A stretch of 64,000 nucleotides of DNA from Alopecurus myosuroides (taxonomy: Eukaryota; Streptophyta; Magnoliopsida; Poales; Poaceae). The notes beneath the pieces were generated by a model. The model worked only from the letters and a program-made list of their open reading frames with translations. It did no database searches and was not told the DNA's origin. Position numbers and translations under genes: made by a program. The stretch's first letter is position 1. The number at the start of each line of letters is the position of its first letter. The DNA lies in assembly GCA_028641055.1 (NCBI GenBank), contig CM054062.1:238216376-238280375 (forward strand), in the 5' to 3' direction. Below are positions 11,497 through 22,776 of this stretch, piece by piece.

Positions 11497-11509
11497 AAAT
11501 GGGGGAGAT
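11497..11509 (+). other. Polypurine tract
   Basis: AAATGGGGGAGAT directly before the 3' LTR; primes plus-strand DNA synthesis in LTR elements. Confidence 0.8.
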
Positions 11510-14043
11510 TGAAAGTGCATGGTTCCCCCATATGTGGTTTTGGTAATTAATGACAATCCTTATGGACTAATGTTTGCATTGAGTTATCTTTGTAGATCTT
11601 GTCCATAGGAAATAATGGAGTTCATGTGTTGAACTCTATTAGCTTCCTTGATGGCCATTGTTACATTCAAGGATTTATATCAAGAATGGTCATGGTTTGC
11701 GTTGAGCTTATTGCTAGTGTGTCTTGAAGAAAAGGATTAGGTGATATTTCATTATCATCTTCAAGACATCATCTTTAGAAGTGAGAAGCAAAGATACAAG
11801 GTTGATCAAGCAAGCGATCAACACACAAAGCTACAAGTTGTACCAAGTGGGATTGTGTATCTCATGGTATGGTAAGCAATTGTCAATATAGCTTTGTGAA
11901 CTAACCCATGATATGTGTGTGTCGCATCTCTATGTGTGGTTAGGTATCTTTCCATGGGCATGAACCAAAAGGAAGATTTCTTATAGCCCATGGTCTATGT
12001 CGTCGTCAAGCGGTGTTTGTCATCTAGCTTGACGTGGAAGCTCAAGTGAAGCATCTAGAAGATATCCTATGCTTGATGCTTGCCACTCTTTTGGAGATTG
12101 TGGCCTTGTGAAGATTTGCCGAAGGGTCTCTCCCATAATGGTGTATGGGGGAGCTAGTCTCTCCCATAATGGTGTATGGGGGAGCAACTTGCAAGTCTTC
12201 ATCAAGCGGAGTTTGTGCTAGCAAGCGCAATCAAGAAAGAAGATCCAACTTGAGAGAGTCAAGATCGTCATCATCTCGCTCAAGTGGAATGCTCAAGGCA
12301 AAGGTATAATCTTGATAGGTTTTCTATTTTACCGGTCTCGTGTCTTCGGGAGACCGGGTTATAGGATAGATAGTCGTACTATCAAGAGGGGCTCTCAAGT
12401 GAGTAACATGATCGAATTGTTGTGGAGAGCTCAAACCTTTGCATACTTGCATATCATCTTTCTTGGTTCTTATTTGGCTTTTGTTTCCTTTGGGTTCTAG
12501 TACTTGTCGTGATCTTCATGGCAAGCCAAGGTTTATCGAAAACGGTTTTGGTAAGAAAAACTTGTTGCGATTTCGGTGGTGAAAATATCCGGTTCAGCTT
12601 TGAGAATGTTTCCACACCTTCCATGTGTGGTAACTTCTCCATTCCTTTTTGTTTGGATAGTATTTGTTATTACCTTTCCAACCCATTTGGATTCACCTTA
12701 TTCGGAGTTCATTCGCAAAAGTTATGTGTGTTTTCGTGTTGGAGGTTTTACCGAGTGTTCCTATTTGAGAGGTCTAAACCTTTATCCATTTGGTTTTATC
12801 TTCCATTCATGGACAATGATGTTTCTCTGCATATTCTTGTAGTGCCCTTCGTTGCGATTTCAACGAGCCCAAGAACATCGGAAACGGAGTCCGTATGCAA
12901 AAGTTATAGCATTTCTCGTATCGGTTGTCAGTCTCAGTTTTTGCATCCGGAATATTCCGGGCCATTCCGGCCATAACGAGAAAAAGCTCTGTTTGCATCC
13001 GGAATATTCCGGGGGGGTCCGGAATATTCCGGACCAATCCGGCCTGGACGCGTTTTGGGCAGAAAACGGCTAGTTTTGAGCCCCTATTTAAGGGGTTTTC
13101 TTCCCCAAAGCCGTCAAGCCTTTCCTAACCCGTTTTTCCTCTTTCTCTCCACCATTGTTGACTTTGGAAAGCTTGCTCCTGTCTCAATCCCTCCAATGAT
13201 TCTTGCATATCTTTGAGGGAGAAGTTAGAGGAGATCTAGATCTACATTTCCACCAATCCATCCTCCTTCTTAGTGAGGGAAACCTAGTAGATCTTGATCT
13301 TGGAGTTCTTGGTGTTTCTCCATTGTTCTTCCTCTCTTATTCCCCCATAAGCATTTGTTGCTTTGTTGGAATTTGAGAGTGGAGGATTCGAGCACTTGTG
13401 CTCTTGCCATTTGCATCGGTTGCATCGGTTTGGTCTCTCCACGAGGATTCGTGGAAGTGAAAGATTGTGAGCTTGTTACTCTTGGGTCTTGGACCCTAGA
13501 CGACTTGTGGTGTTCTTGGGAGCCTCCAATTGAGTTGTGGATGTGTGCTCCGAGATTGTGATGACACCGAGAGCCTCCAATTGAGTTGTGGATGCGTGCC
13601 TCGGGTTTGAAGGTTGCCAATAGTGGAAGGTGAACTAGGCCTTTGTGGCGGGGTTCATCGGAGAATAGGGTGAGGCCTTTGTGGCGTTGAGTAGGCCTTC
13701 GTGGCGAGCTCACACCCCTCCAACGAGACGTACTCCCCTTTGTGGGAGGAACTCGGGAATACATCTTCGTCTCCGTGTGCCTCGGTTATTTCTATACCCG
13801 AGCTTTTTACTTATGCAATTTACATTGTGATAGCCTTCGAGCTTGAAGTTATATATCTTGCTATCATCTTGTTACTTGTCTTGCTTAGCATAAGTTGTTG
13901 GTGCATCTAGTTTTCAATAGAATATTTAGCTTGTATGCTTGTTAATTTAAACACCTAGTTTATTTCCGCATTTAGCAAGCATTACCCGGAAAAGTTTTAA
14001 TCGCCTATTCACCCCCCCTCTAGGCGACGTCGTTGTCCGTTTA
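11510..14043 (+). repeat. 3' LTR of gag-only element
   Basis: Same length (2534 bp) as the 5' LTR. Its last bases are TTTA where the 5' LTR has TTCA, a C-to-T change at 14042. The three palindromes and the TATA box are preserved. It is followed by TSD CACGT at 14044-14048. Confidence 0.93.
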
Positions 14044-14048
14044 CACGT

Positions 14049-14310
14049 CGCCCTCCGACGCGAGGGCCGTAGCCGCAGAGCACCACCCTAGGTGTTGCGG
14101 TAGGAAATCACCGAGGCACGGGCGCGAGCGGGTCGGGGAAGCGCGCGGGGAAGGGGCCTCCGAGCCGCACCACGAGGAAGAATCGCTTGCGCGAGACGCC
14201 GGGGAGGGCGCCCTCTGTGTCTCCCTCAGGGGAGAGGCCTCTCTCCGCCGGGGTCGCCGCCGTCGGGCGCGGCAGGCGGACGGCGCGGGCCAGTCGTCCT
14301 AGGCGTCGCG
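14049..14310 (-). mobile_element. 5' end of the LINE split by the LTR element
   Basis: The GC-rich sequence after the TSD has the composition of the LINE leader at 3010-3146 and would be directly continuous with it if the LTR element and one TSD copy were removed. On the minus strand it would be the 5' untranslated leader. The right boundary (about 14310) is placed where GC content drops sharply. No TSD can be checked because the LINE 3' end is off the window. Confidence 0.5.
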
Positions 14311-14763
14311 GGAGCCTAAGCACATCTTCTGGACGTTGGTATGTTGTGAACTGTACACCGTGTTAGGGTGTTGGACGTTCACTTATGTACGACTTGCCGG
14401 TTGGCTTTATTAATTTAAAATCGGGCTTGGCTCTGCTCGAGCCTGTCGTCTTAGAGTGTTTAAGTTTTCAATTTAAATTTCTCTATGAACTGTCCATAAT
14501 TTTGATTGTAGCTTAAAACCGTTTAAATTTGAGTGTTTGATTTTTTTTCAGAAAAATAGCATGCGGACAACCCATAGCTGTCGGTTTCGCAAAGCCCTGT
14601 GGCCTTCCACGTGTTCGCTCCAAGTGGGACCCGACCGTAAAGGCAACATATACGTGTCGCGTTTTTTCGCCCGTAGTCTTGCAGCAGGCAGCAGTCGCGC
14701 TCTCTCCGGCGGTCTCGGGCTCTCCGCCGCTCAACCCAGTTCACGCTGCCCTCTCCCGGACCG
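14311..14763 (+). promoter_or_regulatory. Probable promoter and 5' UTR exon of the NPF gene
   Basis: AT-rich to about 14560, then a C/T-rich stretch typical of grass 5' UTRs, ending CCGGACCG before GTGAGC at 14764, a good splice donor. A polypyrimidine stretch and AG acceptors lie at about 15420-15490 just before the coding start, so a 5' UTR intron of about 0.7 kb is likely. The transcription start is not determined. Confidence 0.35.
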
Positions 14764-15494
14764 GTGAGCAAACTCGCCATGTTTCTACAGTTCTTTCCCG
14801 AGTATTTGTGTGCGCTTCTTTTGTTGATTAGGGTGGGAATTGGGAAGGCTCTTCGGGTTGCAGCGTGGTGCCGTGGAGAACTGCACGGCGCTCGCAGCTT
14901 TTCTTGGTTCAGTTAGGAAGAAATTTGGGCAGGATCGTGCATATATCCGAGTTGCAGGCAGATGAGCAGCTCGATTGTTCGTTGGCCCCGTTTGATTTGC
15001 GAGACCCACTACGAACTTGTAATTTTCACATAAGGGGCTTTTCAGATTTCCGTTTCAAATAACACGAGTGTCAGAGACGGGGTAGAGAGGGAGACTCCAG
15101 AGAGGTAGAAGTCCCTTTACTCCCTTAAAACAGCCTTTTAACACAGAAGTCCTCTGTTTCTGAATGCACATATATCTGACAGGTACTGAATGCCGTACCT
15201 TTCTCTTCTTCACATTCTCGTGTTTATTTTTATATGCCTCGTGATGGGTAGCATGTTTTTCTATATATATACTTGATCGTGACATTAGTGGCGTTAGGAA
15301 TAAGCATTTCACCCACTTGGAGCCAGTGAGCCACCGTTTATCTGTTTCTTATTCCGGGTATATCATTGTAGAGCAAAAGGTTGATTGAGACGTCCAACCT
15401 GCAGGTCCACCTTTTTCATGTTATATCTTCTCCCTCCCTCTTGCTTTCTCGGGACACTAACCTCGTCTATTCCGATTGCAAGAAGAACAGAGTC

Positions 15495-15557
15495 ATGGAC
15501 TCCATGGATCAGTTTGATAAGAGCCCTTTGCTGGACGGAGGCAACTCCTCCCAGGAG
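15495..15557 (+). CDS. NPF gene coding exon 1
   Basis: ATG 15495, 21 codons (MDSMDQFDKSPLLDGGNSSQE), then donor GTTTGT. Cytoplasmic N-terminus with the family-typical PLL. The upstream reading frame shows no better start. Confidence 0.8.
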
Positions 15558-15971
15558 GTTTGTGCTCATGGACTCTCTCTCTCCCCCCTAAATACTTCTT
15601 GTCAGATATGTATTCGTTTGTACACAGTACGCATGTAATCTTTGCTCATTATAGATCATAAGAATATGAACACCCCCTTATTTTCGCAGTGCGTGATCTG
15701 GATTATTAATGCAATAGTGCATGCTGTTTCGGCAACAGTGTCTTTCATACCTCTGTTTCCTAAACAGCACAACAGTTTTCATGCTTAGCTACCTGAACCA
15801 TGACATCGTATTAAACACTGTTGAATTTCCAAGAAACTAGTAAGTCTAATCTTATTTAATAAGTAAACTTAAAAGAAAACAATGTATCCTCAGCCAAACT
15901 TTCTGTGCATGCTGTTTATTTTGATTTGCATCAATTTTCTGTGAAAACACTGCTTTCGGACGGGTGTCCCG

Positions 15972-16127
15972 TGTCAAAGCTGGGCGGAAACGATGGCCGG
16001 ATTAGGGCCTCGTGCTTCATGTTATATAGGTGGAAAACAGCCCCCACGTAGGCAGTACAAGGTTTGTACAATACCGGTTGGTATACTATACCATACAGGT
16101 ATCATACGATACATAATAGGTTTAACA
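15972..16127 (-). repeat. 3' LTR of intronic Copia
   Basis: 156 bp; contains a TATATAA motif on the minus strand and the palindrome GGTATACTATACC. Confidence 0.93.
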
Positions 16128-16139
16128 CTCCCCCTTAAT

Positions 16140-19100
16140 CTAAACATCAGAGAGGTTTAGATTACGTCTAAACTCACACAAGTTTCTAATAGGGAGTGCT
16201 TTGGTAAAACCATCAGCAACCTGATCTTTGCTAGACACAAATTTAATAGCTAATCTCTTTGCAGCAACACGCTCACGAACAAAGTGAAAATCTATCTCAA
16301 TATGTTTAGTGCGAGCATGAAATATGGGATTTGCAGAAAGATATGTAGCACCCAAGTTGTCACACCATAGGCATGGCATTTCCTTCAAGATGACACCAAG
16401 TTCTCCAAGAAGGGCTTCAACCCATATGATTTCAGCAGTAGCATTGGCAAGTGCTTTATACTCAGCTTCTGTACTAGAACGAGAAACAGTGGCTTGTTTA
16501 CGTGCACTCCAGGAGACCAAATTAGGTCCAAAGAATATGGCAAAGCCACCAGTAGAGCGGCGATCATCAGAACATCCTGCCCAATCTGCATCTGAAAAAG
16601 TACTGAGAAGTGTTGAGGATGACTGTGAGAATGTGAGCCCAATTTTAAGAGTGCCTGCAATATATCTCAAAATTCTTTTGGCAGCTGTCCAATGAACTGT
16701 AGTAGGAGCATGCAGAAACTGACAAATCTTATTAACTGAGAAAGCCAAATCAGGACGTGTCAGTGTAAGATACTGAAGAGCTCCAACAATACTTCTATAT
16801 TGAGTACAATCCTGTGGACCAAGTGGAGATCCCTCTGTCAAGGATAACTGCTCAGAAGAAGACAGTGGTGTAGGGGCAGGTTTGCAATGTGTCATACCAA
16901 CTCTAGCAAGTAATTCTGTTGCATATTTCTCTTGTGTCAAAAGTAAACCATTTGATAGTTTTGTAACCTCAATACCAAGGAAGAAATGTAAATCACCCAA
17001 ATCCTTGATAGCAAAGGCACTGCTGAGATCCTTAAGAAGAGCTGTAATTGCTTCATCTGAAGAACTGGTTACTATAATGTCATCAACATAAATCAAGACA
17101 AATATAGTAATATGTGCTCTGTTGTAAAGAAACAGAGATGTATCAGCTTTAGAAGCAATAAACCCATAAGCCTGCAACTTAGAACTGAGTTTAGAGAACC
17201 AAGCTCTAGGTGCCTGTTTTAATCCATATAATGCTTTATCCAATCTGCATATGTAATCAGGAGTGTTAGGATTTTCAAAACCAGGTGGTTGTCTCATGTA
17301 GACCTCCTCTTCCAGAACACCATGCAAAAACGCGTTCTTGACATCTAGCTGCCGCAAACTCCAGCCTCGAGAAACTGAAATAGCCAGAACAGTCCTGATA
17401 GTAGCAGCTTTAACAACAGGACTAAATGTGTCCTCATAATCTATGCCATATCGTTGTTTAAAACCTTTGGCAACGAGACGTGCCTTATACCTGTCAATAG
17501 TACCATCTGCATGTTTCTTAATACGATATACCCACTTACAGTCAATGATGTTCCTGTGTGATCCTGGAGGAACAAGATGCCAGGTCTTGTTATGTGTCAA
17601 TGCATCAAACTCTTCTTCCATTGCCTTTCTCCAATTTTCATTTGACAGAGCCTCTGAAAGCGTTTGTGGTTCACCTGTGGAAGCAAGCATACCATAGCGT
17701 ACACATCCATCTTTATAGACACGTGGTTTTTTAATACCTTTCATGAGCCGAGTGCGAACCCCAAGAGAGGGAACAGAAGTGGTTTGTCGTGGACGTCGCA
17801 CGTATACACGAAGCGGCTGTGCAGTTTGGCCTTCACCCTCCGCATGCACAGAAGATCCGGGGGCAGCACCAGGAGGCGCAGCAGCAGTGGCCACACCCGA
17901 ACCAGATGCAGCAGATCCGGAAGATGCTGTCGGGGTGGAGGAAGCCGAGGGCGGTGTTGTGGCATCCTCCGGTTGGCTGCGCGCAGCACGCACAGCTGGG
18001 CGCACGCGGGCCGCAGGCAAGGTCGGAGACGTGGCGCGTCCCAGTTGGCGCGCAGAGTCGCGCACGGACGGGGAGGCACTGCCACCTGCAGGGCCTGACG
18101 CGGAGGCAGGGGAGCCAGGCGGATCTGGCTCGGGATCCGTGAGCTCACGATCCGAAGCGGATCCAGGGACAGAATCAGCATCGGGATTGCCCCCAGGTGA
18201 ATTTTGTCCAGTTTCGTCACTTTGCGCAGAAACTTCAGAAGCACTTTCCGAAGCGGTTTCTTCACGGTTTTCATCCAAATTTGCACCATGATGCTCCAAA
18301 TTCTGTAGAGAGTCAGTAATAGGCACAATAACCGGCATATGATCATGAGTATTTGCATCCCCATTAAGTGATGATGTGGATGGATCAGAAAATGGAAGCA
18401 ACAGCATTTCATGTTTAAGCCTAGCACCGGCATTTGGATGCATGGATGCAAAGGGAAAAACATGCTCATCGAAAATAACATCTCGAGATATATAAACACG
18501 GCCTGTGGACACATCTAGGCATTTGACACCTTTATGTAGAGGACTATAGCCTAGAAACACGCATCTTTTGGAACGGAAAGCAAGCTTGCGTTTATTGTAG
18601 GGACGTAGGTTGGGCCAACACGCACAACCAAAGATACGTAGTGCATCATAATTTGGAGCAACTTGAAGGAGGCGTTGGGTGGGAGTTTCAAAGTTAAGAA
18701 CTTTGCTAGGAAGTAAATTTATGAGAAAAGTGGCAGTGAGGAATGCTTCGTCCCAATATTTAAGTGGCATAGAAGATTGAGCAAGCAAAGCTAGACCAAC
18801 CTCAACAATGTGTCTATGCTTACGCTCAGCTGAGCCATTTTGTTGATGAGCATGTGGACAGGAGACATGATGAGTAATACCCACTTTTCTAAAGAAACTA
18901 TTTAATTTCTCATACTCTCCACCCCAATCAGTTTGCATAGTGATGATTTTGCGAGAGAATTTGCGTTCAACAAGTTGCTGAAAATCAAGAAACACGTGAT
19001 ACACTTCAGAACGTTTCTTAAGCAAATAGATCCATGTAAATTTGCTATAATCATCAATGAAACTTACATAATATGAATGTCTACCAACAGACTCTGGGGC

Positions 19101-20882
19101 AGGACCCCAAACATCAGAGAATATTTGCTCCAAGGGAGCAGTGGACACACTGGTAGAGATGGGGTATGGTAACTGATGACTTTTTGCTAACTGACATGAA
19201 TCACACACATAGGGATTTATTTGAGGTGAATGAGATAACTTGTGCTTCCTAATGATCTGTTGCACTACAAAAGATGATGGGTGTCCTAGACGACTATGCC
19301 ACATGGATGAGGATGGCTTTATTGATGAAAAAGCATGCTTCGAGAATCCTGAAGAAATTGACTCTAGAGGGTAGAGACCACCACGACAGGGACCTTTAAT
19401 CAGAGTTCTTCTGGTGGCCTGATCCTTGATCAAAAAGAAAGTGGGGTGAAACTCAAAGAACACATCATTATCAAGTGTAAGTTTATGAACTGATAGCAAG
19501 TTTTTAGATGCACTGGGGACATGCAGGATGTTTTTAAGATGCAAGGAATCATCATGTGGGGTATGCAAAACAGAATGACCAATATGGGTTATGCGCATAC
19601 CATTACCATCGGCCGTGTGGACGCAGTCGTGCCCTTGATACTTCTCACGAGTTGAGAGCTTGCTCAATTCCCCCGTGATGTGGTCGGTGGCGCCAGTGTC
19701 GGGGTACCAAGTGGTGTCAACCCCATAAGCAGCAATGTTGGCTCCCTTCTCTCTGCGATCACCTCTGCGGTCACCACCTTCATCATCAGAATCATCGTGC
19801 TTGTAACGCCACCAACAGTCAGAAGCGGGGTGGCCGTGGATTTTGCATATCTGACACGTGGTGTCGACGTAGGGTGTGGGGGTGCGGCGACGACGACGAC
19901 CACCGCGATTGTCATCACGGTAGCGGCCCCGATCATCACCACGGTCATCATTGCGACGAGGGCGTCGAGTGTCCTCGTAGCGGCGCGGCTCGTCACGACG
20001 TCCATCCTCGCGGTGATCGCGATCACCGCGATCGCCGCGGTCACCGCGGCGTCCATCATCGTAACGGCGTCCGTCGTCGCGGCGCTCGTAGCCACGCTCG
20101 CGCTCACGGTCGCCACGGGCGCGGTCACCACCGCGTCCTCCATCATCAGTTCGGCCGCGATCACCGCGGTCGCCTTTCTGCTTGTCACGTCCGCGGCGCG
20201 CAACGTTCGCGGAGTAGGTTCCAGTGTCTTGCCCGCTCTCGGCGAGCATATCTTGCCGCATATCATGCGCGCTGACTTGGCCAAAGAGATCGTCAAGCGA
20301 TGTCCCTGGATTTGCATTGACTGAAGCGACGAGAGAGTTGTAGGATCCGTCGAGCCCGTTGAGGATGTACCCGACCAACTCGTCCTCATCTACAGGTTTC
20401 CCGATCGCGGCGAGCTCAGAGGCGAGACCCTTCATCTTCGCAAAGTACTGAGCCGTGCCGAGTTCACCTTTCTTGGTATTGTTGAGGGCACCACGTAGGT
20501 GCTGGATCTTGGATCGGGAGGGCGCCGAGAACATGGACATCACAACAGCCCACACCTCAGCGCACGTTTCCAGGCCAAGTACATGCGCAAGCACTTCCGG
20601 CGACAGGGTATTCACGAGGAATCCGAGCACCGTGGCGTCCCGAGCCACCCAGGCCGAGTAGGCGGGGTTTGGGACGGTTGTTTTCTTCTGGTTTTCATCA
20701 AGCCCATCGATGGTTTTCGCCGGTGGAGCTTCGACGCCGGACAGCAGATCCATGACCTGCGCAGCTCGAAGGGGCGGGTATACGAGGGTCTTCCAAAAAA
20801 GGAAGTTACTCCTCGTGAGCTTTTGCGAGGGCGGTGTTCCCAGGGCAGCAGCGAGGGCAGAGGTCGATGAAGATCCCGCCAT
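16140..20882 (-). CDS. Copia Gag-Pol polyprotein, intact, 1580 aa
   Basis: Single frame from ATG 20882, about 100 bp after the primer site, to TAG next to the polypurine tract. Order is Gag capsid region (about 1-225), an Arg/Asp/Gly-rich stretch (about 228-340), and CCHC knuckle [14 protein letters not shown] (from 343). Next come aspartic protease (YPDTGATDH, Asp395), a pre-integrase zinc-binding segment, and integrase with Asp590, Asp652 (TDWGGE) and Glu686 (NGSAERK). Then a Ser/Pro-rich spacer (about 900-1080), reverse transcriptase with YVDD at 1265, and RNase H ([26 protein letters not shown]). All catalytic residues expected for Copia Pol can be seen. Pol copies the RNA and inserts the DNA. 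No stop or frameshift is present, which with near-identical LTRs marks a recent, possibly active element. Confidence 0.95.
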   Translation of the reverse strand: MAGSSSTSALAAALGTPPSQKLTRSNFLFWKTLVYPPLRAAQVMDLLSGVEAPPAKTIDGLDENQKKTTVPNPAYSAWVARDATVLGFLVNTLSPEVLAHVLGLETCAEVWAVVMSMFSAPSRSKIQHLRGALNNTKKGELGTAQYFAKMKGLASELAAIGKPVDEDELVGYILNGLDGSYNSLVASVNANPGTSLDDLFGQVSAHDMRQDMLAESGQDTGTYSANVARRGRDKQKGDRGDRGRTDDGGRGGDRARGDRERERGYERRDDGRRYDDGRRGDRGDRGDRDHREDGRRDEPRRYEDTRRPRRNDDRGDDRGRYRDDNRGGRRRRRTPTPYVDTTCQICKIHGHPASDCWWRYKHDDSDDEGGDRRGDRREKGANIAAYGVDTTWYPDTGATDHITGELSKLSTREKYQGHDCVHTADGNGMRITHIGHSVLHTPHDDSLHLKNILHVPSASKNLLSVHKLTLDNDVFFEFHPTFFLIKDQATRRTLIKGPCRGGLYPLESISSGFSKHAFSSIKPSSSMWHSRLGHPSSFVVQQIIRKHKLSHSPQINPYVCDSCQLAKSHQLPYPISTSVSTAPLEQIFSDVWGPAPESVGRHSYYVSFIDDYSKFTWIYLLKKRSEVYHVFLDFQQLVERKFSRKIITMQTDWGGEYEKLNSFFRKVGITHHVSCPHAHQQNGSAERKHRHIVEVGLALLAQSSMPLKYWDEAFLTATFLINLLPSKVLNFETPTQRLLQVAPNYDALRIFGCACWPNLRPYNKRKLAFRSKRCVFLGYSPLHKGVKCLDVSTGRVYISRDVIFDEHVFPFASMHPNAGARLKHEMLLLPFSDPSTSSLNGDANTHDHMPVIVPITDSLQNLEHHGANLDENREETASESASEVSAQSDETGQNSPGGNPDADSVPGSASDRELTDPEPDPPGSPASASGPAGGSASPSVRDSARQLGRATSPTLPAARVRPAVRAARSQPEDATTPPSASSTPTASSGSAASGSGVATAAAPPGAAPGSSVHAEGEGQTAQPLRVYVRRPRQTTSVPSLGVRTRLMKGIKKPRVYKDGCVRYGMLASTGEPQTLSEALSNENWRKAMEEEFDALTHNKTWHLVPPGSHRNIIDCKWVYRIKKHADGTIDRYKARLVAKGFKQRYGIDYEDTFSPVVKAATIRTVLAISVSRGWSLRQLDVKNAFLHGVLEEEVYMRQPPGFENPNTPDYICRLDKALYGLKQAPRAWFSKLSSKLQAYGFIASKADTSLFLYNRAHITIFVLIYVDDIIVTSSSDEAITALLKDLSSAFAIKDLGDLHFFLGIEVTKLSNGLLLTQEKYATELLARVGMTHCKPAPTPLSSSEQLSLTEGSPLGPQDCTQYRSIVGALQYLTLTRPDLAFSVNKICQFLHAPTTVHWTAAKRILRYIAGTLKIGLTFSQSSSTLLSTFSDADWAGCSDDRRSTGGFAIFFGPNLVSWSARKQATVSRSSTEAEYKALANATAEIIWVEALLGELGVILKEMPCLWCDNLGATYLSANPIFHARTKHIEIDFHFVRERVAAKRLAIKFVSSKDQVADGFTKALPIRNLCEFRRNLNLSDV

Positions 20883-20974
20883 GGTGCCGAGGGGCTTTGG
20901 TTTTCGAGGTTTTGGTTTCTAGGGTTTTGGTTTTTCGCTGGAGATCGTGTGGCGGCTAGGTCATGGGAGAGGCA

Positions 20975-20987
20975 GGCTCTGATACCA
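20975..20987 (-). other. Primer binding site of intronic Copia
   Basis: Minus-strand TGGTATCAGAGCC, directly adjacent to the 5' LTR; tRNA-iMet type. Confidence 0.9.
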
Positions 20988-21143
20988 TGTCAAAGCTGGG
21001 CGGAAACATTGGCCGGATTAGGGCCTCGTGCTTCATGTTATATAGGTGGAAAACAGCCCCCACGTAGGCAGTACAAGGTTTGTACAATACCGGTTGGTAT
21101 ACTATACCATACAGGTATCATACGATACATAATAGGTTTAACA
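20988..21143 (-). repeat. 5' LTR of intronic Copia
   Basis: 156 bp; differs from the other LTR in the GAAACATTGG / GAAACGATGG region only. Confidence 0.93.
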
Positions 21144-21578
21144 TCCCGGACACTTTAGAATTTTGTACTAGGTTTTTTGCGAGGATAACTTAGTACTATG
21201 CTGTTGCAAGTAAAACTAAACTAGGAAAAAAATTCTGATGGAATAAAATATTGTCTGCTCAATTCTTCTGTAACCATTCTCTGGGTTCGGATTTGGTGTT
21301 ATATTTGTAAGCAGATTTGGATGTGTTATGGAATAAGGTACATGGAGGAAGAAACGCAAAACAAAAATTATCTGTTCTGAGACTAATTTCTTCCAGTTTT
21401 TAACTTTAATAGTATCTATTTATTACCAATTTACCAGTCCTTCCTCTGTTCATAATAATTTACCTGCCAATGCCATTATAATATTATTCTGATGCATATG
21501 TCTGTACTGATACATCTTTGAAACGATACATGGGCGAGACTTATCATTATATTTACTTTTCTTCACTGTGAAATGTAG

Positions 21579-21678
21579 AATACCATAGAATATACAGGTG
21601 ATGGATCTGTTTGCATCAGTGGGCATCCTGCATCCAGAAAACATACAGGGAACTGGAAAGCCTCCTCCTTAACCATAG
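21579..21678 (+). CDS. NPF gene coding exon 2
   Basis: Begins after acceptor TGTAG; residues 22-54 with DGSVCISGHPASRKHTGNWKA, the conserved DGS...P...TG.W. block ahead of helix 1. Ends in phase 1 at ATAG/GTCAGT. Confidence 0.8.
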
Positions 21679-21963
21679 GTCAGTGGTGGAAAATGCCCAT
21701 GCATAATCAACCTTCTGTTGGAAGACCACAGAAATATGATAGATAAATACTTGTAAGCATTTTTGTAAGAACAAATACTTAAAATGACATCTATACTTTA
21801 CACTCAAACGTCCATATACATCCTATATCTCAACAGTGTTTGTGAAGATATTTTACCTCTTCAGATACTGAACACAGTTCTTGTTGAATTTTACACTAGA
21901 ATTTTATGGCTGCGTTCTGTATTCAATGAAAGATCCAACTGAAAGGAAAATACTTTGTTGCAG

Positions 21964-22181
21964 TTTGTTCATTCTGCTGTTATCTGGCATTTTCTTCGAT
22001 CGGGAAAAACCTAGTCAGTTACCTCACAAAAGTCCTACATGAAACAAATGTGACTGCCGCAAGAAATGTTGCAACATGGCAAGGTACTAGCTATCTCGCG
22101 CCTTTGGTTGGAGCCTTTGTTGCTGATTCATATCTGGGGAAGTACCGGACAGCTTTGATATCCTGCATGATTTTCATCGTT
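21964..22181 (+). CDS. NPF gene coding exon 3
   Basis: 218 bp after TTGCAG, ending GTT/GTAAGT. Encodes helix 1, where ExxER should be, and helices 2-3 with [21 protein letters not shown]. Helix 1 reads [10 protein letters not shown]. Confidence 0.85.
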
Positions 22182-22776
22182 GTAAGTGCTACAAATCACT
22201 CATGTTCATTTTCAATTTAAGATAATCACAGAGACTACCGTTCCATTTTTTGTGAAGTAATCACCTACGCAAAAGATACTAGCTACGCTGAAAGAGTAGA
22301 AACTTTATTTTCATGTCATGATATCATGATGTTCAAATGGATAAGTGATACAAATGCCACCGGTTCTTATTAAAAAAAACAAATGCCTCTGGTTTTTGGT
22401 GTTAAGTCTTCAGATGGACATGCATCATTTTAGTATGAGATGTACATCGCAAAAGAAAAAAATGGTGTTCAGTCAACACATTTTTCTCAAACATGCATGT
22501 AAATATGCGTCATTTGTATTATTGTATTAGACTGAGAACGCAAAAAATTCGCAAAACTAAACACCTGAAGGAACGCAGAGACAAAGGTGGTTCATACGAA
22601 ACAAAAGAGAAGCTACACTCCCAATGAAAACTAACAACAACCAACAGTCCTACAATCCTAACCAAAAATAGAGATAAAAATATGTTTGTTTATCTTAACA
22701 TATACATTCAACACTTGGGATCAGCTTTTCATAATATGTTTCTTTACCTTGGTTTTCCTCCATTCTGTGGATTCAG

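Larger units (their letters stand above)
3152..14043 (+). mobile_element. Copia-like LTR retrotransposon, gag-only, non-autonomous
   Basis: Two 2534-bp direct repeats (3152-5685 and 11510-14043) bound an internal region with a tRNA-Met primer site (5688-5700), a gag ORF and a polypurine tract (about 11497-11508). The element is flanked by the 5-bp TSD CACGT (3147-3151 and 14044-14048). By eye the LTRs differ at about two dozen bases plus a few indels, roughly 1 percent, so the insertion is fairly young. The LTR start TGAAAGTGCATGG, the GGGGGAG tract and the two-knuckle gag recall SIRE/Maximus-type Copia elements; that placement is tentative. No protease, integrase, RT or RNase H is present, so movement needs proteins from another element. 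Confidence 0.93.
15972..21143 (-). mobile_element. Complete Copia retrotransposon in NPF intron 1
   Basis: Two 156-bp LTRs (15972-16127 and 20988-21143) differ by eye at only two bases. On the minus strand the LTR reads TGTTAAACC ... CTTTGACA. The primer site TGGTATCAGAGCC (20987-20975) touches the 5' LTR, and the polypurine tract AAGGGGGAG (16137-16128 region) touches the 3' LTR. The TSD is TCCCG at 15967-15971 and 21144-21148. Between them is one uninterrupted gag-pol ORF. Short LTRs and domain order fit the Ale/Retrofit (Hopscotch-like) lineage; that is tentative. All parts needed for autonomous movement appear present. It lies antisense to the host gene. Confidence 0.95.
15558..21578 (+). 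other. NPF intron 1 (holds a Copia element)
   Basis: 6.0 kb long, of which 5177 bp are the Copia element and one TSD copy; the original intron was about 0.84 kb. The rest (15558-15971, 21149-21578) is AT-rich with no coding signal. Confidence 0.8.

Noticed and set aside
19680..20324. 214-aa ORF on the + strand
   Set aside because: It is a shadow of the GC-rich Arg/Asp/Gly part of the intact minus-strand Copia ORF; no domain.
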